Positions 44,488-52,891 of a stretch of 64,000 nucleotides of DNA are shown piece by piece. A program made the translations under genes and the position numbers. The notes beneath the pieces were generated by a model. The model made no database searches and was not told where the DNA came from. It saw nothing but the letters and a program-made list of their open reading frames with translations. How positions within the stretch are numbered: position 1 is the stretch's first letter; each line of letters starts with the position of its first letter. The DNA comes from Polaromonas glacialis (lineage in GTDB: Bacteria; Pseudomonadota; Gammaproteobacteria; Burkholderiales; Burkholderiaceae_C), in the NCBI RefSeq assembly GCF_000709345.1, contig NZ_KL448323.1, positions 1,078,242-1,142,241 of the forward strand. The letters are read 5' to 3'.

Positions 44488-45521
44488 CCCCATTTCCTCT
44501 GGCCGTCACAGGCGTCGGCATGGTCACAGGCGTGGGGCGCAATGCGCCATCGTCCTGCGCTGCCATTCGCTGTGCGATCGATAATTTCACGGATACCCGC
44601 TATCGGGACAGTGGCGGCGAATGGATCATGGGCTCCGAGGTTGTCCTGGATGAGCCTTGGCGAGGCCGGACCAAACTGCTCAAAATGGCAGCTTGCGCCA
44701 TCCAGGAATGCCTCAGCCATCAAGCATTGGATCCTGTGACAACGCCTTTGTTGCTGTGCTTGTCTGAACAGGAGCGCAAAGGCCGTACGATCGGCGATGA
44801 ACATCAGTTTCTTGTGGCCCTGCAAAATGAATTGGGCATGCGATTTCATGAAGAATCCTGCGTGATTGGGCGGGGTCACATCGCTGTGGCCATTGCGCTG
44901 AAGAATGCCCAAAAACTGTTCCAGACCTTCAGGTTGAACCACGTCCTGATTGTGGCTACGGACAGCTTGCTCATGGGGCCGACCTTGGCCTTTTTTGAGG
45001 CCAATGACCGGCTTTTGACCAGCAGTAATTTTGATGGCTTCATCCCCGGAGAGGCTGGCGTCGCTTTGGCCCTTGCGCCGGTTCATGCCCGCGAGCACGG
45101 TCAGCTGATTTGTGCCGGTTTGGGATTTTCCGTGGAAACAGCGCCTATTCATTCTGACCAGCCTTTGAGAGCTGACGGCTTGACGACCGCCATTCGGGAT
45201 GCCCTGAACGATGCAGGCTGCGCCATGCACGATATGGATTTCAGAATAACCGATCTGTCAGGCGATCAGTATTACTTTAAAGAAGCCAGCCTGGCATTGC
45301 TGCGGTTGCTCAGAACACGCAAGGACGAATTCGATATTTGGCATCCGGCTGATTGTGTTGGCGAAGTCGGTGCGGCCATAGGCCCGGTGATGATCGCTGT
45401 CTTGAAAGCGGCCTGTGAAAAGGGCTATGCCAAGGGACGCCATATCCTGGCCCACCTGGGCAATGATGACGGCAAGCGCTCTGGCATGGTGTTTTTCTGG
45501 CGCTTGCCAGGAGAAAAATAG
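44484..45521 (+). CDS. Degenerate beta-ketoacyl-synthase-like (thiolase-fold) protein in effector cassette
   Basis: A 345-residue protein that starts like a ketosynthase (PLAVTGVGMVTGVGRNA) and keeps the thiolase-fold layout. The position of the catalytic Cys may survive in ESCVIGRGHIAVAIAL. However, the two histidine motifs appear lost: the HGTGT-like site reads ITDLSGDQYYFKEAS and the GH-x-LGAAG site reads VGEVGAAIGP. It is also shorter than true ketosynthases (about 410). It is probably non-enzymatic or has a changed chemistry. Overlap with DUF2169 (4 bp) and with the PAAR gene (1 bp) ties it to effector loading. Similar genes recur in T6SS cassettes of Burkholderiales. Confidence 0.78.
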   Translation: MTPFPLAVTGVGMVTGVGRNAPSSCAAIRCAIDNFTDTRYRDSGGEWIMGSEVVLDEPWRGRTKLLKMAACAIQECLSHQALDPVTTPLLLCLSEQERKGRTIGDEHQFLVALQNELGMRFHEESCVIGRGHIAVAIALKNAQKLFQTFRLNHVLIVATDSLLMGPTLAFFEANDRLLTSSNFDGFIPGEAGVALALAPVHAREHGQLICAGLGFSVETAPIHSDQPLRADGLTTAIRDALNDAGCAMHDMDFRITDLSGDQYYFKEASLALLRLLRTRKDEFDIWHPADCVGEVGAAIGPVMIAVLKAACEKGYAKGRHILAHLGNDDGKRSGMVFFWRLPGEK

Positions 45522-46561
45522 TGGCCAACAAGATTTTTGCCAACAGTAGAGAAGTAGCCTGCAAGGCTGGAACTGGCAAGACCATCTGCGCCATGCCGGA
45601 TGTGTGCTTTACACCGCCTGAAAATCCTGCAACGCCACCCGGCGTCCCTGTGCCTTACCCCAACACCGGCCTGGCTTCGGACACCACGGAAGGCAGCAAG
45701 AGCGTCATGATTTCGGGAGAAGAGATCATGTTGAAAAACAAGTCATATTTCAAATCATCTTCAGGCGATGAGGCCGGATGTGCAGCAAAGAAGGGCGTGG
45801 TCACCAGCAAAAATACAGGAAAGGTGTATTTCAATGCTTGGTCCATGGATGTGAAATTCGAAGGAGAAAACGTTGATCGGCACCTGGACCTGACTACTAA
45901 CAACCATGCCTCCATGCCAGGCGATACGCCGCCCTGGCCGTTTATGGACAGCATGGCCATCGACGCTTCCGGAAATTCGGAGGACCCGTGCGCGAACGAA
46001 AAAGCGGCAGAGCAGGCCGCCTGTTCCAAGCATGGGAGTGACCGTGGGAAGCAATGCGCTGATCCTGCCTGCAAAAATGCTCAGGCTTGCAAGCTGGTGC
46101 CCTACGGCGGTTCCGGTTCACCCAATTGCTGCAAGGGCTCTACCGGTGATCACTTGGTGGAAGCTTCGTCGTTCGCCACCTCGAGAACAGGGGGATCGGC
46201 GCTTTTGGGATGCGGTAACTACGACCTGAATAAAGCGCCAACATGTTGTGCGGAAGGGGGGGCATACTCCAAGGACCATGGGTTTTTGAGTGCCCTTCGC
46301 GGCGAAGCAAACAGCGCCTGCCCGGTGGCCGACCTGCCTTTGAGTGGAGGAGGGACGTGTTCAGGAAACAGAGCGACCACTTACGCCGCCGCAGCAGAAA
46401 ACGGTGCTCGTTCTGTCCGGGCCGTGTTCACCCACTGCGAGGAAAAATGCATCCGGGCCCAGTTGGATGACTACCACCACAAGTGCGGCATCAATGACAA
46501 TACCCCACTAAGAGCCATCACTTACGGTGATGCCATGAAATGGATTCCAAAACTGATGTGA
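45521..46561 (+). CDS. PAAR-like (DUF4150) T6SS effector with C-terminal Tox-GHH2-type nuclease domain
   Basis: A 346-residue protein starting at GTG overlapping the previous stop. The N-terminal PAAR-like DUF4150 domain (1-150: MANKIFANSREVACKAGTGK, FTPPENPATPPGVPVPYPNT, TGKVYFNAWSMDVKFEGENV) caps the VgrG spike. The C-terminal part is cysteine-rich and carries GSTGDHLVEASSF and APTCCAEGG with a later KDHGFL, the pattern of GHH-type HNH/endonuclease VII toxins (Tox-GHH2). It would be injected by the T6SS and attack target-cell DNA. The gene directly downstream is a plausible immunity gene. The toxin family call rests on motif memory. Confidence 0.85.
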   Translation: MANKIFANSREVACKAGTGKTICAMPDVCFTPPENPATPPGVPVPYPNTGLASDTTEGSKSVMISGEEIMLKNKSYFKSSSGDEAGCAAKKGVVTSKNTGKVYFNAWSMDVKFEGENVDRHLDLTTNNHASMPGDTPPWPFMDSMAIDASGNSEDPCANEKAAEQAACSKHGSDRGKQCADPACKNAQACKLVPYGGSGSPNCCKGSTGDHLVEASSFATSRTGGSALLGCGNYDLNKAPTCCAEGGAYSKDHGFLSALRGEANSACPVADLPLSGGGTCSGNRATTYAAAAENGARSVRAVFTHCEEKCIRAQLDDYHHKCGINDNTPLRAITYGDAMKWIPKLM

Positions 46562-46578
46562 CATCGACAGGAACCATC

Positions 46579-47580
46579 ATGAATTTTCTGGATAAATGCT
46601 CGGTGCTTCATGGCGTGGCATCGTTGAATAACGATGTCTTTATAGCGGTGATGAATGACAGCCTTGCCGAAGAGCGTGTACAGCACGCTATACCGTTATG
46701 GCACCACCACAATGCTTGGTCATCGATTCCTCAAGAGCCCGTCGTGCCTTGGCTTGCCGCAGGTCTTGCCGAGATGGCGCGGCCGGACCATCAAATGGTG
46801 ATGGTCGGATGGGGCGGGCAAGTCTTGAGTGTGAATAACCAAGCCTGTGCAAGAGAGGGCATTTTGAGACGTGACCAGCAGCCCGTGTCGATCATCCGAT
46901 CGGTCGCTGCCGTGGATGGCGCGGTGTATACGGCGGGCATGAGGCGCCAGGTTCATAAAAAAACGGACGGCAACGCTTGGCTCGATATCGATCGGGGGCT
47001 GGTGTATGGGGGCGAGAATTTCGATATAGGCCTCAATGCCATCGACGGATTTGACCAATCCGAACTGTATGCCGTAGGGCTGGGCGGTGAAATTTGGCAG
47101 GGCCATGGCCAAGGCCAAGGCCATCATTGGGAACCCATCGCGTCGCCCACCAACGTGCATTTGCATTCGCTGTGCTGCGGCGATGATGGATTTGTGTATG
47201 CCGGTGGCAGGGCTGGTGTCCTGCTTCGCGGAAGATACGATGTCTGGGAAATCCTGGATATCGGAATCACGGAAACCATCTGGGGTGTCAAATGGTTTGA
47301 AGCAAGGCTTTACCTGGTCATTGGGTCAGCGCTTTACAGTTGGAATCAGCATGATCTGCTTGCTGTCCGTTATGAGCAGATGGATGCGGCAAACTTTCTG
47401 TGCCTTTCATGCTCTGCGGACAGTTTATGGGCTTTTGGCAGAAAAATGATTTTCCAGTACCACGCTAAAACCTGGCGAAGTTTGAGCACTGTCATGGCGG
47501 AGAGCGAACTGGACGGTCGTTTGGTGAAATTTTTCAATGACGACGTGATGAAGGAAGGCTCGGATGACTTGATGGTGTGA
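46579..47580 (+). CDS. Beta-propeller-like protein, candidate immunity to the upstream toxin
   Basis: A 333-residue protein from the ATG of MNFLDKCSVLHGV, preceded by CAGGAA. It carries repeated blade-like units with G-x-G-G turns: VGWGGQVLSVN, AVYTAGMRRQVHKK, YAVGLGGEIWQGHG and YAGGRAGVLLRGR. These resemble YCF48/WD-type propellers. There is no signal peptide, so it is cytosolic, as expected for immunity against a DNA-targeting nuclease. It begins 17 bp after the PAAR-toxin gene. The immunity role is inferred from position only. Confidence 0.65.
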   Translation: MNFLDKCSVLHGVASLNNDVFIAVMNDSLAEERVQHAIPLWHHHNAWSSIPQEPVVPWLAAGLAEMARPDHQMVMVGWGGQVLSVNNQACAREGILRRDQQPVSIIRSVAAVDGAVYTAGMRRQVHKKTDGNAWLDIDRGLVYGGENFDIGLNAIDGFDQSELYAVGLGGEIWQGHGQGQGHHWEPIASPTNVHLHSLCCGDDGFVYAGGRAGVLLRGRYDVWEILDIGITETIWGVKWFEARLYLVIGSALYSWNQHDLLAVRYEQMDAANFLCLSCSADSLWAFGRKMIFQYHAKTWRSLSTVMAESELDGRLVKFFNDDVMKEGSDDLMV

Positions 47581-47640
47581 AATTCAAGTCATCCATGACA
47601 GCGAATGATCCGTTGTTATCCAAATGCTGTAGGTTTGCCC

Positions 47641-48906
47641 ATGCCAATTCCTTCTGTCAAAAGTTTGCTGCTCGTCGCCTGCCAGCATGCAGAAGAAGCT
47701 GCCAACCTGGGTAATATGCGTCTCAGGCTGGCCAAGGCGCCTCACGTCAAATTGCAGCATTTACGTCGTCTGGACGACCGTCTTGCCGGCCATCTGGATG
47801 GTCTGGCCATTGCGGGGGAGTTCGGTTGGAAGCTGTGCGATGCTTCCCTGGACAACCCCGGCGTTGGTGAGATATTTGCCGCTTGTGCGCGCGCTATCGA
47901 AGGCCGGGACATGCCCAGGCTTGACAAACTACTGGCGATGGCCGACTCGGTTCCCGAATTACAGCGTGGGCTAACCGCTGCTTTCGGTTGGGTTTCTGCC
48001 CAGTTTCTGACCGGCACCATCCAGGCATTGCTTGTTTCGGAGAGCCGGTATCAACGCCAGGTCGGAATCGCTGCTTGTAACATGCACCGGGTCGATCCCG
48101 GAAATGCCTTGGTGGCGGCGCTGGAGGATGCAGACCGGTTGCTACGCGCGCGCGGCCTGCGCGTCGCCGGCGAGAGTGGACGGCGCAATTTACTGTCAGC
48201 CTGTGCCTGCGCCTTATCCGATCCGGAAGCCGTTTGCCGTTTCTGGTCAGCTCGCTCCGCCGTCCTGTTAGGCGAGCGCGACCAGGCGGTTGATATGCTA
48301 GAAGACATGGCACTACACAAAGGCCCGCATCAACTGGATTCCCTTCAGCTGGTGCTCCGGCTTTTCAAACCAGTGCAGTCCCGGGCATTGCTTCAGGTTC
48401 TGGCGCAAGACCGGCCGGCCATCCGCACGATGATTCAGGGAATTGGGGCCGCTGGTGATCCTTATTATGTGCCTTGGCTGATACGGCAGATGCTTGAGGA
48501 AAAGCTGGCCCGCTTGGCGGGCGAATCATTCTCGCTTATCACTGGGATCGATCTCGCTGATCTCGACCTGGACCGCAAACCGCCAAACACGATGGAGGCT
48601 GGGCCCAGCGATGACCCGAACGATATCCAGGTGGAGATGGACGATGACGAAGGCCTTCCTTGGCCTGATCCGCTTGGCATCCAGCGATGGTGGGAGCTCA
48701 ACAGTCAACGCTTCACGCCAGGCGTCTGCTACTTTATGGGAGAGCCTGTCAATGCACGCAATTGCAAGGTCGTGTTGCGTCATGGTTACCAGCGCCAACG
48801 TAGCGCCGCAGCCGACTATCTCAGCCTCCTTGAACCAGGCATCCGTTTGTTTCCAACATGCGCGCCTGCATGGCGGCAGGAACGCTGGCTCAACAAGACG
48901 GCCTGA
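47641..48906 (+). CDS. TIGR02270-family T6SS-associated HEAT-like protein
   Basis: A 421-residue protein from the ATG of MPIPSVKSLLLVACQHAEEAA. It has the TIGR02270 features: HLRRLDDRLAGHLDGLAIAGEFGWKL near the N-terminus, HEAT-like helical repeats through the middle, and the C-terminal WWELNSQRFTPGVCYFMGEPV and RRAAAD-like QRSAAADYLSLLEPG. Members occur only in T6SS loci, but their role is not known; scaffold or effector-loading functions have been suggested by context. The 233 bp after it hold no gene, only a 12-bp palindrome GCTCTGCAGAGC at 48922. Confidence 0.85.
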   Translation: MPIPSVKSLLLVACQHAEEAANLGNMRLRLAKAPHVKLQHLRRLDDRLAGHLDGLAIAGEFGWKLCDASLDNPGVGEIFAACARAIEGRDMPRLDKLLAMADSVPELQRGLTAAFGWVSAQFLTGTIQALLVSESRYQRQVGIAACNMHRVDPGNALVAALEDADRLLRARGLRVAGESGRRNLLSACACALSDPEAVCRFWSARSAVLLGERDQAVDMLEDMALHKGPHQLDSLQLVLRLFKPVQSRALLQVLAQDRPAIRTMIQGIGAAGDPYYVPWLIRQMLEEKLARLAGESFSLITGIDLADLDLDRKPPNTMEAGPSDDPNDIQVEMDDDEGLPWPDPLGIQRWWELNSQRFTPGVCYFMGEPVNARNCKVVLRHGYQRQRSAAADYLSLLEPGIRLFPTCAPAWRQERWLNKTA

Positions 48907-49139
48907 TCATCCGCTGACCAAGCTCTGCAGAGCAGAGCAGGGCGTCGCCATTCTGCCCAGCAAACTCGGGTCTGCGCGTCAGTGCAAAACTTCAGGATGT
49001 CCGGTTTCGGCTCGGAACAATTTCAACGTATGCGCCATTGGCTTGGGGCCAAATTCATGCCTATACTGAATTTGACTGAAATGCGAATTAACTCCGGGTT
49101 CAGTGGTGATGGAATAGCGTAAGAATGGGCTAATCATTC

Positions 49140-50888
49140 ATGATCACGATCAAGATTGCTACTTTCAATAGTCAGCCGTCCGCGCAGCCGGTCCATTGCG
49201 AATTTGATGAGATGGGAGGGACGATCGGGCGCGCCGATGGCAATACCTTGGTATTGCCCGATCCCGAGCGGCATGTTTCGCGTACCCATGCGATGATTGT
49301 TTTTCGCTCAGGTGGTTACATCCTCCGAGATCTCAGCAGTACGTCGCCAGTTCATGTGAATGGTCAGCCATTGGGCAATGGACGTGAAGCCAAATTGGCT
49401 GACGGTGATGAAATCAAGATCGGCAGGTACATGCTTCAGGTGCTGGCCCAAATGCCGAATCCTGCGCAGACTGCACCGCTGCCAAATGCCATGCCCCGGG
49501 ATGACCCCTTGGCCATGTTCGGTCAGCCAAGCGTCGATCCATTTGCGGACTTGCTGGCGCCCGGGGTACCTGCACCTACGGCGCGCTATCCAGCTGGCGC
49601 ATACCGGGATCGGAATGCTCCGCTTGGCGGACGACAAACTATTCCAACCGGGTTTGACCCGTTTGCCGATTTGATGGCCCCGCCACCATCGGCTTACCCC
49701 TTGAATGACTTGAAAAATCCTGCTCGCCTCCCTGACAATTTCAATTTGGGACTGGAGCCGGCCTCCAGTCACAACATCGATCAGCTTTTCGGTCTGGATA
49801 GCAGCAAGAGCGCTGATCCATTTGGTGCAGGTCATCCCCTGAGCGATCCTTCTCGAAGCACTGAGCGTTCCTCAAGTCTGGATCCGTTGGTGGCGATGGG
49901 CGCCGCGCCCGTGCCTTCGCCTGCGCCCGGCACGCAGCGCGACGACAGCCCGGAAATCCATGCTGCATTCATTCCTCCCGCAGTATTCTTCAATGAAGGA
50001 AAGCCAGCGGCAGTGATGCAACCAAGTTCTACGACGCCACCGACAGACCCGAGCAGCATGCTGTTCTCTTGGAGTTCCCCCAATGACGCCACAGCGGACG
50101 GCGATATCAAGTCCGTGATTGTTCCTTCGCCGCGTCAGGCTGCACAGGTCGAACCGCGCAATCAGGTAGCACTGCCGGCTCTCGTTAATCATCAACCTGA
50201 TCATGCAGCTCGCCCGCAGTCTGCGCCGTCGCCTCAGACCGCGGTATCCAGAATGAATCCTGCATCGCAAGATGAATTACTGAGCGCGTTTCTGGCCGGT
50301 GCCGGCGTATCAGACCTCGACATGCATGGGCCGCTGACACCGCAGACGATGAGCATGATCGGCCAGTTGCTGCGCGCATCGACGCAGGGCACACTTGATC
50401 TATTGCTGGCGCGCGCATTGATCAAGCGTGAAGTGCGGGCCGAGGTGACGATGATCTTAGCGCGTGAAAACAATCCACTGAAGTTTTCTCCCAACGTGGA
50501 AGTCGCCCTGTCTCATTTGCTGGCCCCGCGCGGGCAGGGTTTCATGAGCCCGGTGGTTGCGGTGAAGGATGCGTACGACGATCTCCGTGCCCATCAGTTC
50601 GGGTTCATGGCAGGCATGCGCGCGGCACTGGATGGCGTGCTTCGGCGTTTTGACCCGGCGCAACTTGAGCTGCGCCTGACCGACAAAAACATTATTGACT
50701 CGATGTTGCCGATGAATCGCAAGGCCAAGCTGTGGAGTCTGTTCATCGAACTGTATTCAGACATCACTAAAGAGGCCCAAGATGATTTCCAATCCTTGTT
50801 CGGCAAGGAGTTCTTGCGTGCTTACGAGTCTCAGCTGGAAAAACTTCAAAAACCTGAATGCAATGCGTCAGCTGCTGATAAGACATAA
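49140..50888 (+). CDS. tagH: T6SS-associated FHA-domain protein TagH (Fha1-like)
   Basis: A 582-residue protein. The N-terminal FHA domain (about 1-100) contains GTIGRADGNTLVLPDPERHVSRTHAMI and VHVNGQPL, with the Gly-Arg, Ser-Arg-x-His and Asn phosphothreonine-binding residues. A long proline/serine-rich, probably disordered linker follows (100-375). The C-terminal TagH domain (about 380-575) includes LLRASTQGTLDLLLARALIKREVRAEVTMI and NPLKFSPNVEVAL. It reads phosphorylation set by PpkA and helps activate the T6SS. It precedes pppA by 14 bp. The 11-mer GCGTAAGAATG lies 13 bp before its ATG. Confidence 0.93.
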   Translation: MITIKIATFNSQPSAQPVHCEFDEMGGTIGRADGNTLVLPDPERHVSRTHAMIVFRSGGYILRDLSSTSPVHVNGQPLGNGREAKLADGDEIKIGRYMLQVLAQMPNPAQTAPLPNAMPRDDPLAMFGQPSVDPFADLLAPGVPAPTARYPAGAYRDRNAPLGGRQTIPTGFDPFADLMAPPPSAYPLNDLKNPARLPDNFNLGLEPASSHNIDQLFGLDSSKSADPFGAGHPLSDPSRSTERSSSLDPLVAMGAAPVPSPAPGTQRDDSPEIHAAFIPPAVFFNEGKPAAVMQPSSTTPPTDPSSMLFSWSSPNDATADGDIKSVIVPSPRQAAQVEPRNQVALPALVNHQPDHAARPQSAPSPQTAVSRMNPASQDELLSAFLAGAGVSDLDMHGPLTPQTMSMIGQLLRASTQGTLDLLLARALIKREVRAEVTMILARENNPLKFSPNVEVALSHLLAPRGQGFMSPVVAVKDAYDDLRAHQFGFMAGMRAALDGVLRRFDPAQLELRLTDKNIIDSMLPMNRKAKLWSLFIELYSDITKEAQDDFQSLFGKEFLRAYESQLEKLQKPECNASAADKT

Positions 50889-50902
50889 AAAGGGGCAATG
50901 CC

Positions 50903-51685
50903 ATGGAGTTCAAGATTTCAGTGTTGTCCAAGCCGGGCGGACGTACGGTCAATCAGGATGCTTATGGCGTATGGTCCAATTCCAGCGCGTGCTTTTGCGT
51001 TATTTCAGATGGTGCCGGTGGCCATCCGGGTGGAGAAGTAGCTTCCAAACTTGCCGTTAAACAAGTGTTGAGCTGGTTTTATCAAACGCCTGAGCTTGGC
51101 GCACAAGCCTTAGCTGCGGCGCTGAAAGCGGCGAACGACGCCATTGTCGATGAGCAGAAACGTTCTCCGCAAATTTCTGACATGCGTGCTACCGTTCTAG
51201 TGCTTGCCGTCGATACCGTGCAGGCAGTGGCAAGATGGGGCCATATTGGCGATACGCGCTTGTATTGTTTTCGTCACCAGCGCATCGTTGTACAGACACG
51301 CGATCACAGTGTGGTGCAAAACATGGTGGAGGCTGGGTATCTTGAACCTTGCAATCTTCGTACTGCACCCAGTCGCAATGCTCTACTGGCCGCGCTTGGA
51401 GATGCCGACAACTTTGAGCCAAGCATTGAAGCAACAGCGTTTTCGATTCGCGATGGCGACATATTTTTGCTTTGTACCGACGGATTTTGGGAGTACATTG
51501 ATGAACCAGCTATGGAGCATTTGTTGGCGTCGGCACAGTCTCCCGAAGCGTGGCTTCAGAAACTTGAAAGTCATGTGATCATGAATGGGCGGGCTGATCA
51601 GGACAATTACTCCGCTTTGGTTATCTCCTGTACCGGGCCTGATGAGCACACGCTGATGCCGATTGCTCCTTTAAATCCTAAGTAG
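50903..51685 (+). CDS. pppA: PP2C-type serine/threonine phosphatase (PppA type)
   Basis: A 260-residue PP2C-family phosphatase. Metal-binding motifs are in order: RTVNQDAYG, VISDGAGGHPGG, WGHIGDTRLYCF, LLCTDGFWE and RADQDNYSALV. It opposes PpkA by dephosphorylating the FHA protein, switching T6SS firing off. It is co-transcribed with tagH. The kinase gene is 45 kb away at the end of the other arm, so the switch is split between the two operons. Confidence 0.94.
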   Translation: MEFKISVLSKPGGRTVNQDAYGVWSNSSACFCVISDGAGGHPGGEVASKLAVKQVLSWFYQTPELGAQALAAALKAANDAIVDEQKRSPQISDMRATVLVLAVDTVQAVARWGHIGDTRLYCFRHQRIVVQTRDHSVVQNMVEAGYLEPCNLRTAPSRNALLAALGDADNFEPSIEATAFSIRDGDIFLLCTDGFWEYIDEPAMEHLLASAQSPEAWLQKLESHVIMNGRADQDNYSALVISCTGPDEHTLMPIAPLNPK

Positions 51686-51800
51686 GCGCCAAAAAACAAT
51701 GGCTTTGTATCTTTAGATTTTCAAAGAAAGTGACTGGCAGGCTTGGGCGTAAGAATGATTTCTTATACACATGTTCGAATACACTTTTTCGAGGTGGCTT

Positions 51801-52355
51801 ATGAAAGCAATATCATTTTTACTGACGATCCCGTTTGCGGTATTTTCCGCTTCAGCTATTGCGCAGGGCGAGCAAGTGCTTCGTGGAAATCAAATTACTG
51901 AATCGGCACTGATTCAAGCCCTTACGCCAGCGCCGGAGTTTGAAGACCCCATTCGCACCCGCAGCATTCGTGTCAATCCCGTCAATGAACCTCGTCCTGC
52001 CTCTGCCAAGCCAGCTAAGGCCTCTCTGCTCATTACTTTTGAAACCAACTCTGCCGCATTGACTCCGCGTGCGAAACAATCGCTGGATGTTGTGGGTCAG
52101 GCTCTTACTTCCAATAAGCTTGCCGATTTCCGTTTTGCGATCCAGGGGCATGCTGATCCTCGGGGCGACAGCGAATCGAATCTCCGACTTTCCCAGTTGC
52201 GAGCCGAATCGGTACGTCAATATTTAGTCCAGAACAATAATATTGAGGATCGGCGTCTGGAAGCGATTGGCCGAGGCGATAAAGAATTATTAAATACATC
52301 TAACCCGATTGCACCTGAAAATAGACGAGTAACTATCGTGAATCTGGCTCAATAG
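51801..52355 (+). CDS. OmpA-family peptidoglycan-binding protein
   Basis: A 184-residue exported protein from the ATG of MKAISFLLTIPFAVFSASAIAQ (signal peptide, cleavage after Ala-Gln). A linker rich in Arg/Pro is followed by an OmpA C-terminal domain (about 80-184: ITFETNSAALTPRAKQSLDVVGQAL, IQGHADPRGDSESNLRLSQLRAESVRQYL, APENRRVTIV). It binds peptidoglycan in the periplasm. It might anchor the T6SS, as in TagL-like proteins, or belong with the downstream TPS genes. The 11-mer GCGTAAGAATG, also found before tagH, lies at 51747, about 50 bp upstream. Confidence 0.88.
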   Translation: MKAISFLLTIPFAVFSASAIAQGEQVLRGNQITESALIQALTPAPEFEDPIRTRSIRVNPVNEPRPASAKPAKASLLITFETNSAALTPRAKQSLDVVGQALTSNKLADFRFAIQGHADPRGDSESNLRLSQLRAESVRQYLVQNNNIEDRRLEAIGRGDKELLNTSNPIAPENRRVTIVNLAQ

Positions 52356-52891
52356 ATTTCACATGCGTTACTCGGGTTCGTTAGAAATTAGTCTGCAATT
52401 GCGACTTAGGTGATGCCTTGTCACTTCCGCATTCAACCGGGGGCAAACCACGTGCCTTAATGTCGCGTTGTTCCGATCCCAATTCAATGTGCTGTACTAA
52501 TATTAATGGCCTCGTGCCTTTTTTGAGTTCTTTTCTATCTTACTGACCCAAGAGCAATGAATTGTGAATCAGGTGTTTTGTGCTAATCGCATGATGCCGT
52601 GGAAGTCTGCCGGAGCGCGTCATTCTTTTGAGACGACCTCGACGTTCACTGTTTTGGCACTCGCTGAACGTGACAGACTGCCTTATGAAGCCTGAGGTTG
52701 TGGGTGAAACCTTCCGTGGAAGTGAATCTATTGCTTACTGTAAGAGGGTCTGACACCTATGCCTTCTTGAGCCACAGTTCGTTGCAAATTTTCATAAAGG
52801 AGTGGCTGCTTTACAGGACTAAACTGATACGAGAAAACGCTGATGTGTATGGAAACTGCACTTACTGCGCTGATTCCCTAGGGAGGTTTCA
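52356..52891. other. 536-bp gene-free region before the second TPS cassette
   Basis: No convincing coding sequence is seen. A 7-bp inverted repeat ACGTTCA/TGAACGT lies at 52642-52648 and 52665-52671. The region must carry the promoter for the tpsB-tpsA-caspase genes, but I cannot single out its elements. Confidence 0.45.
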
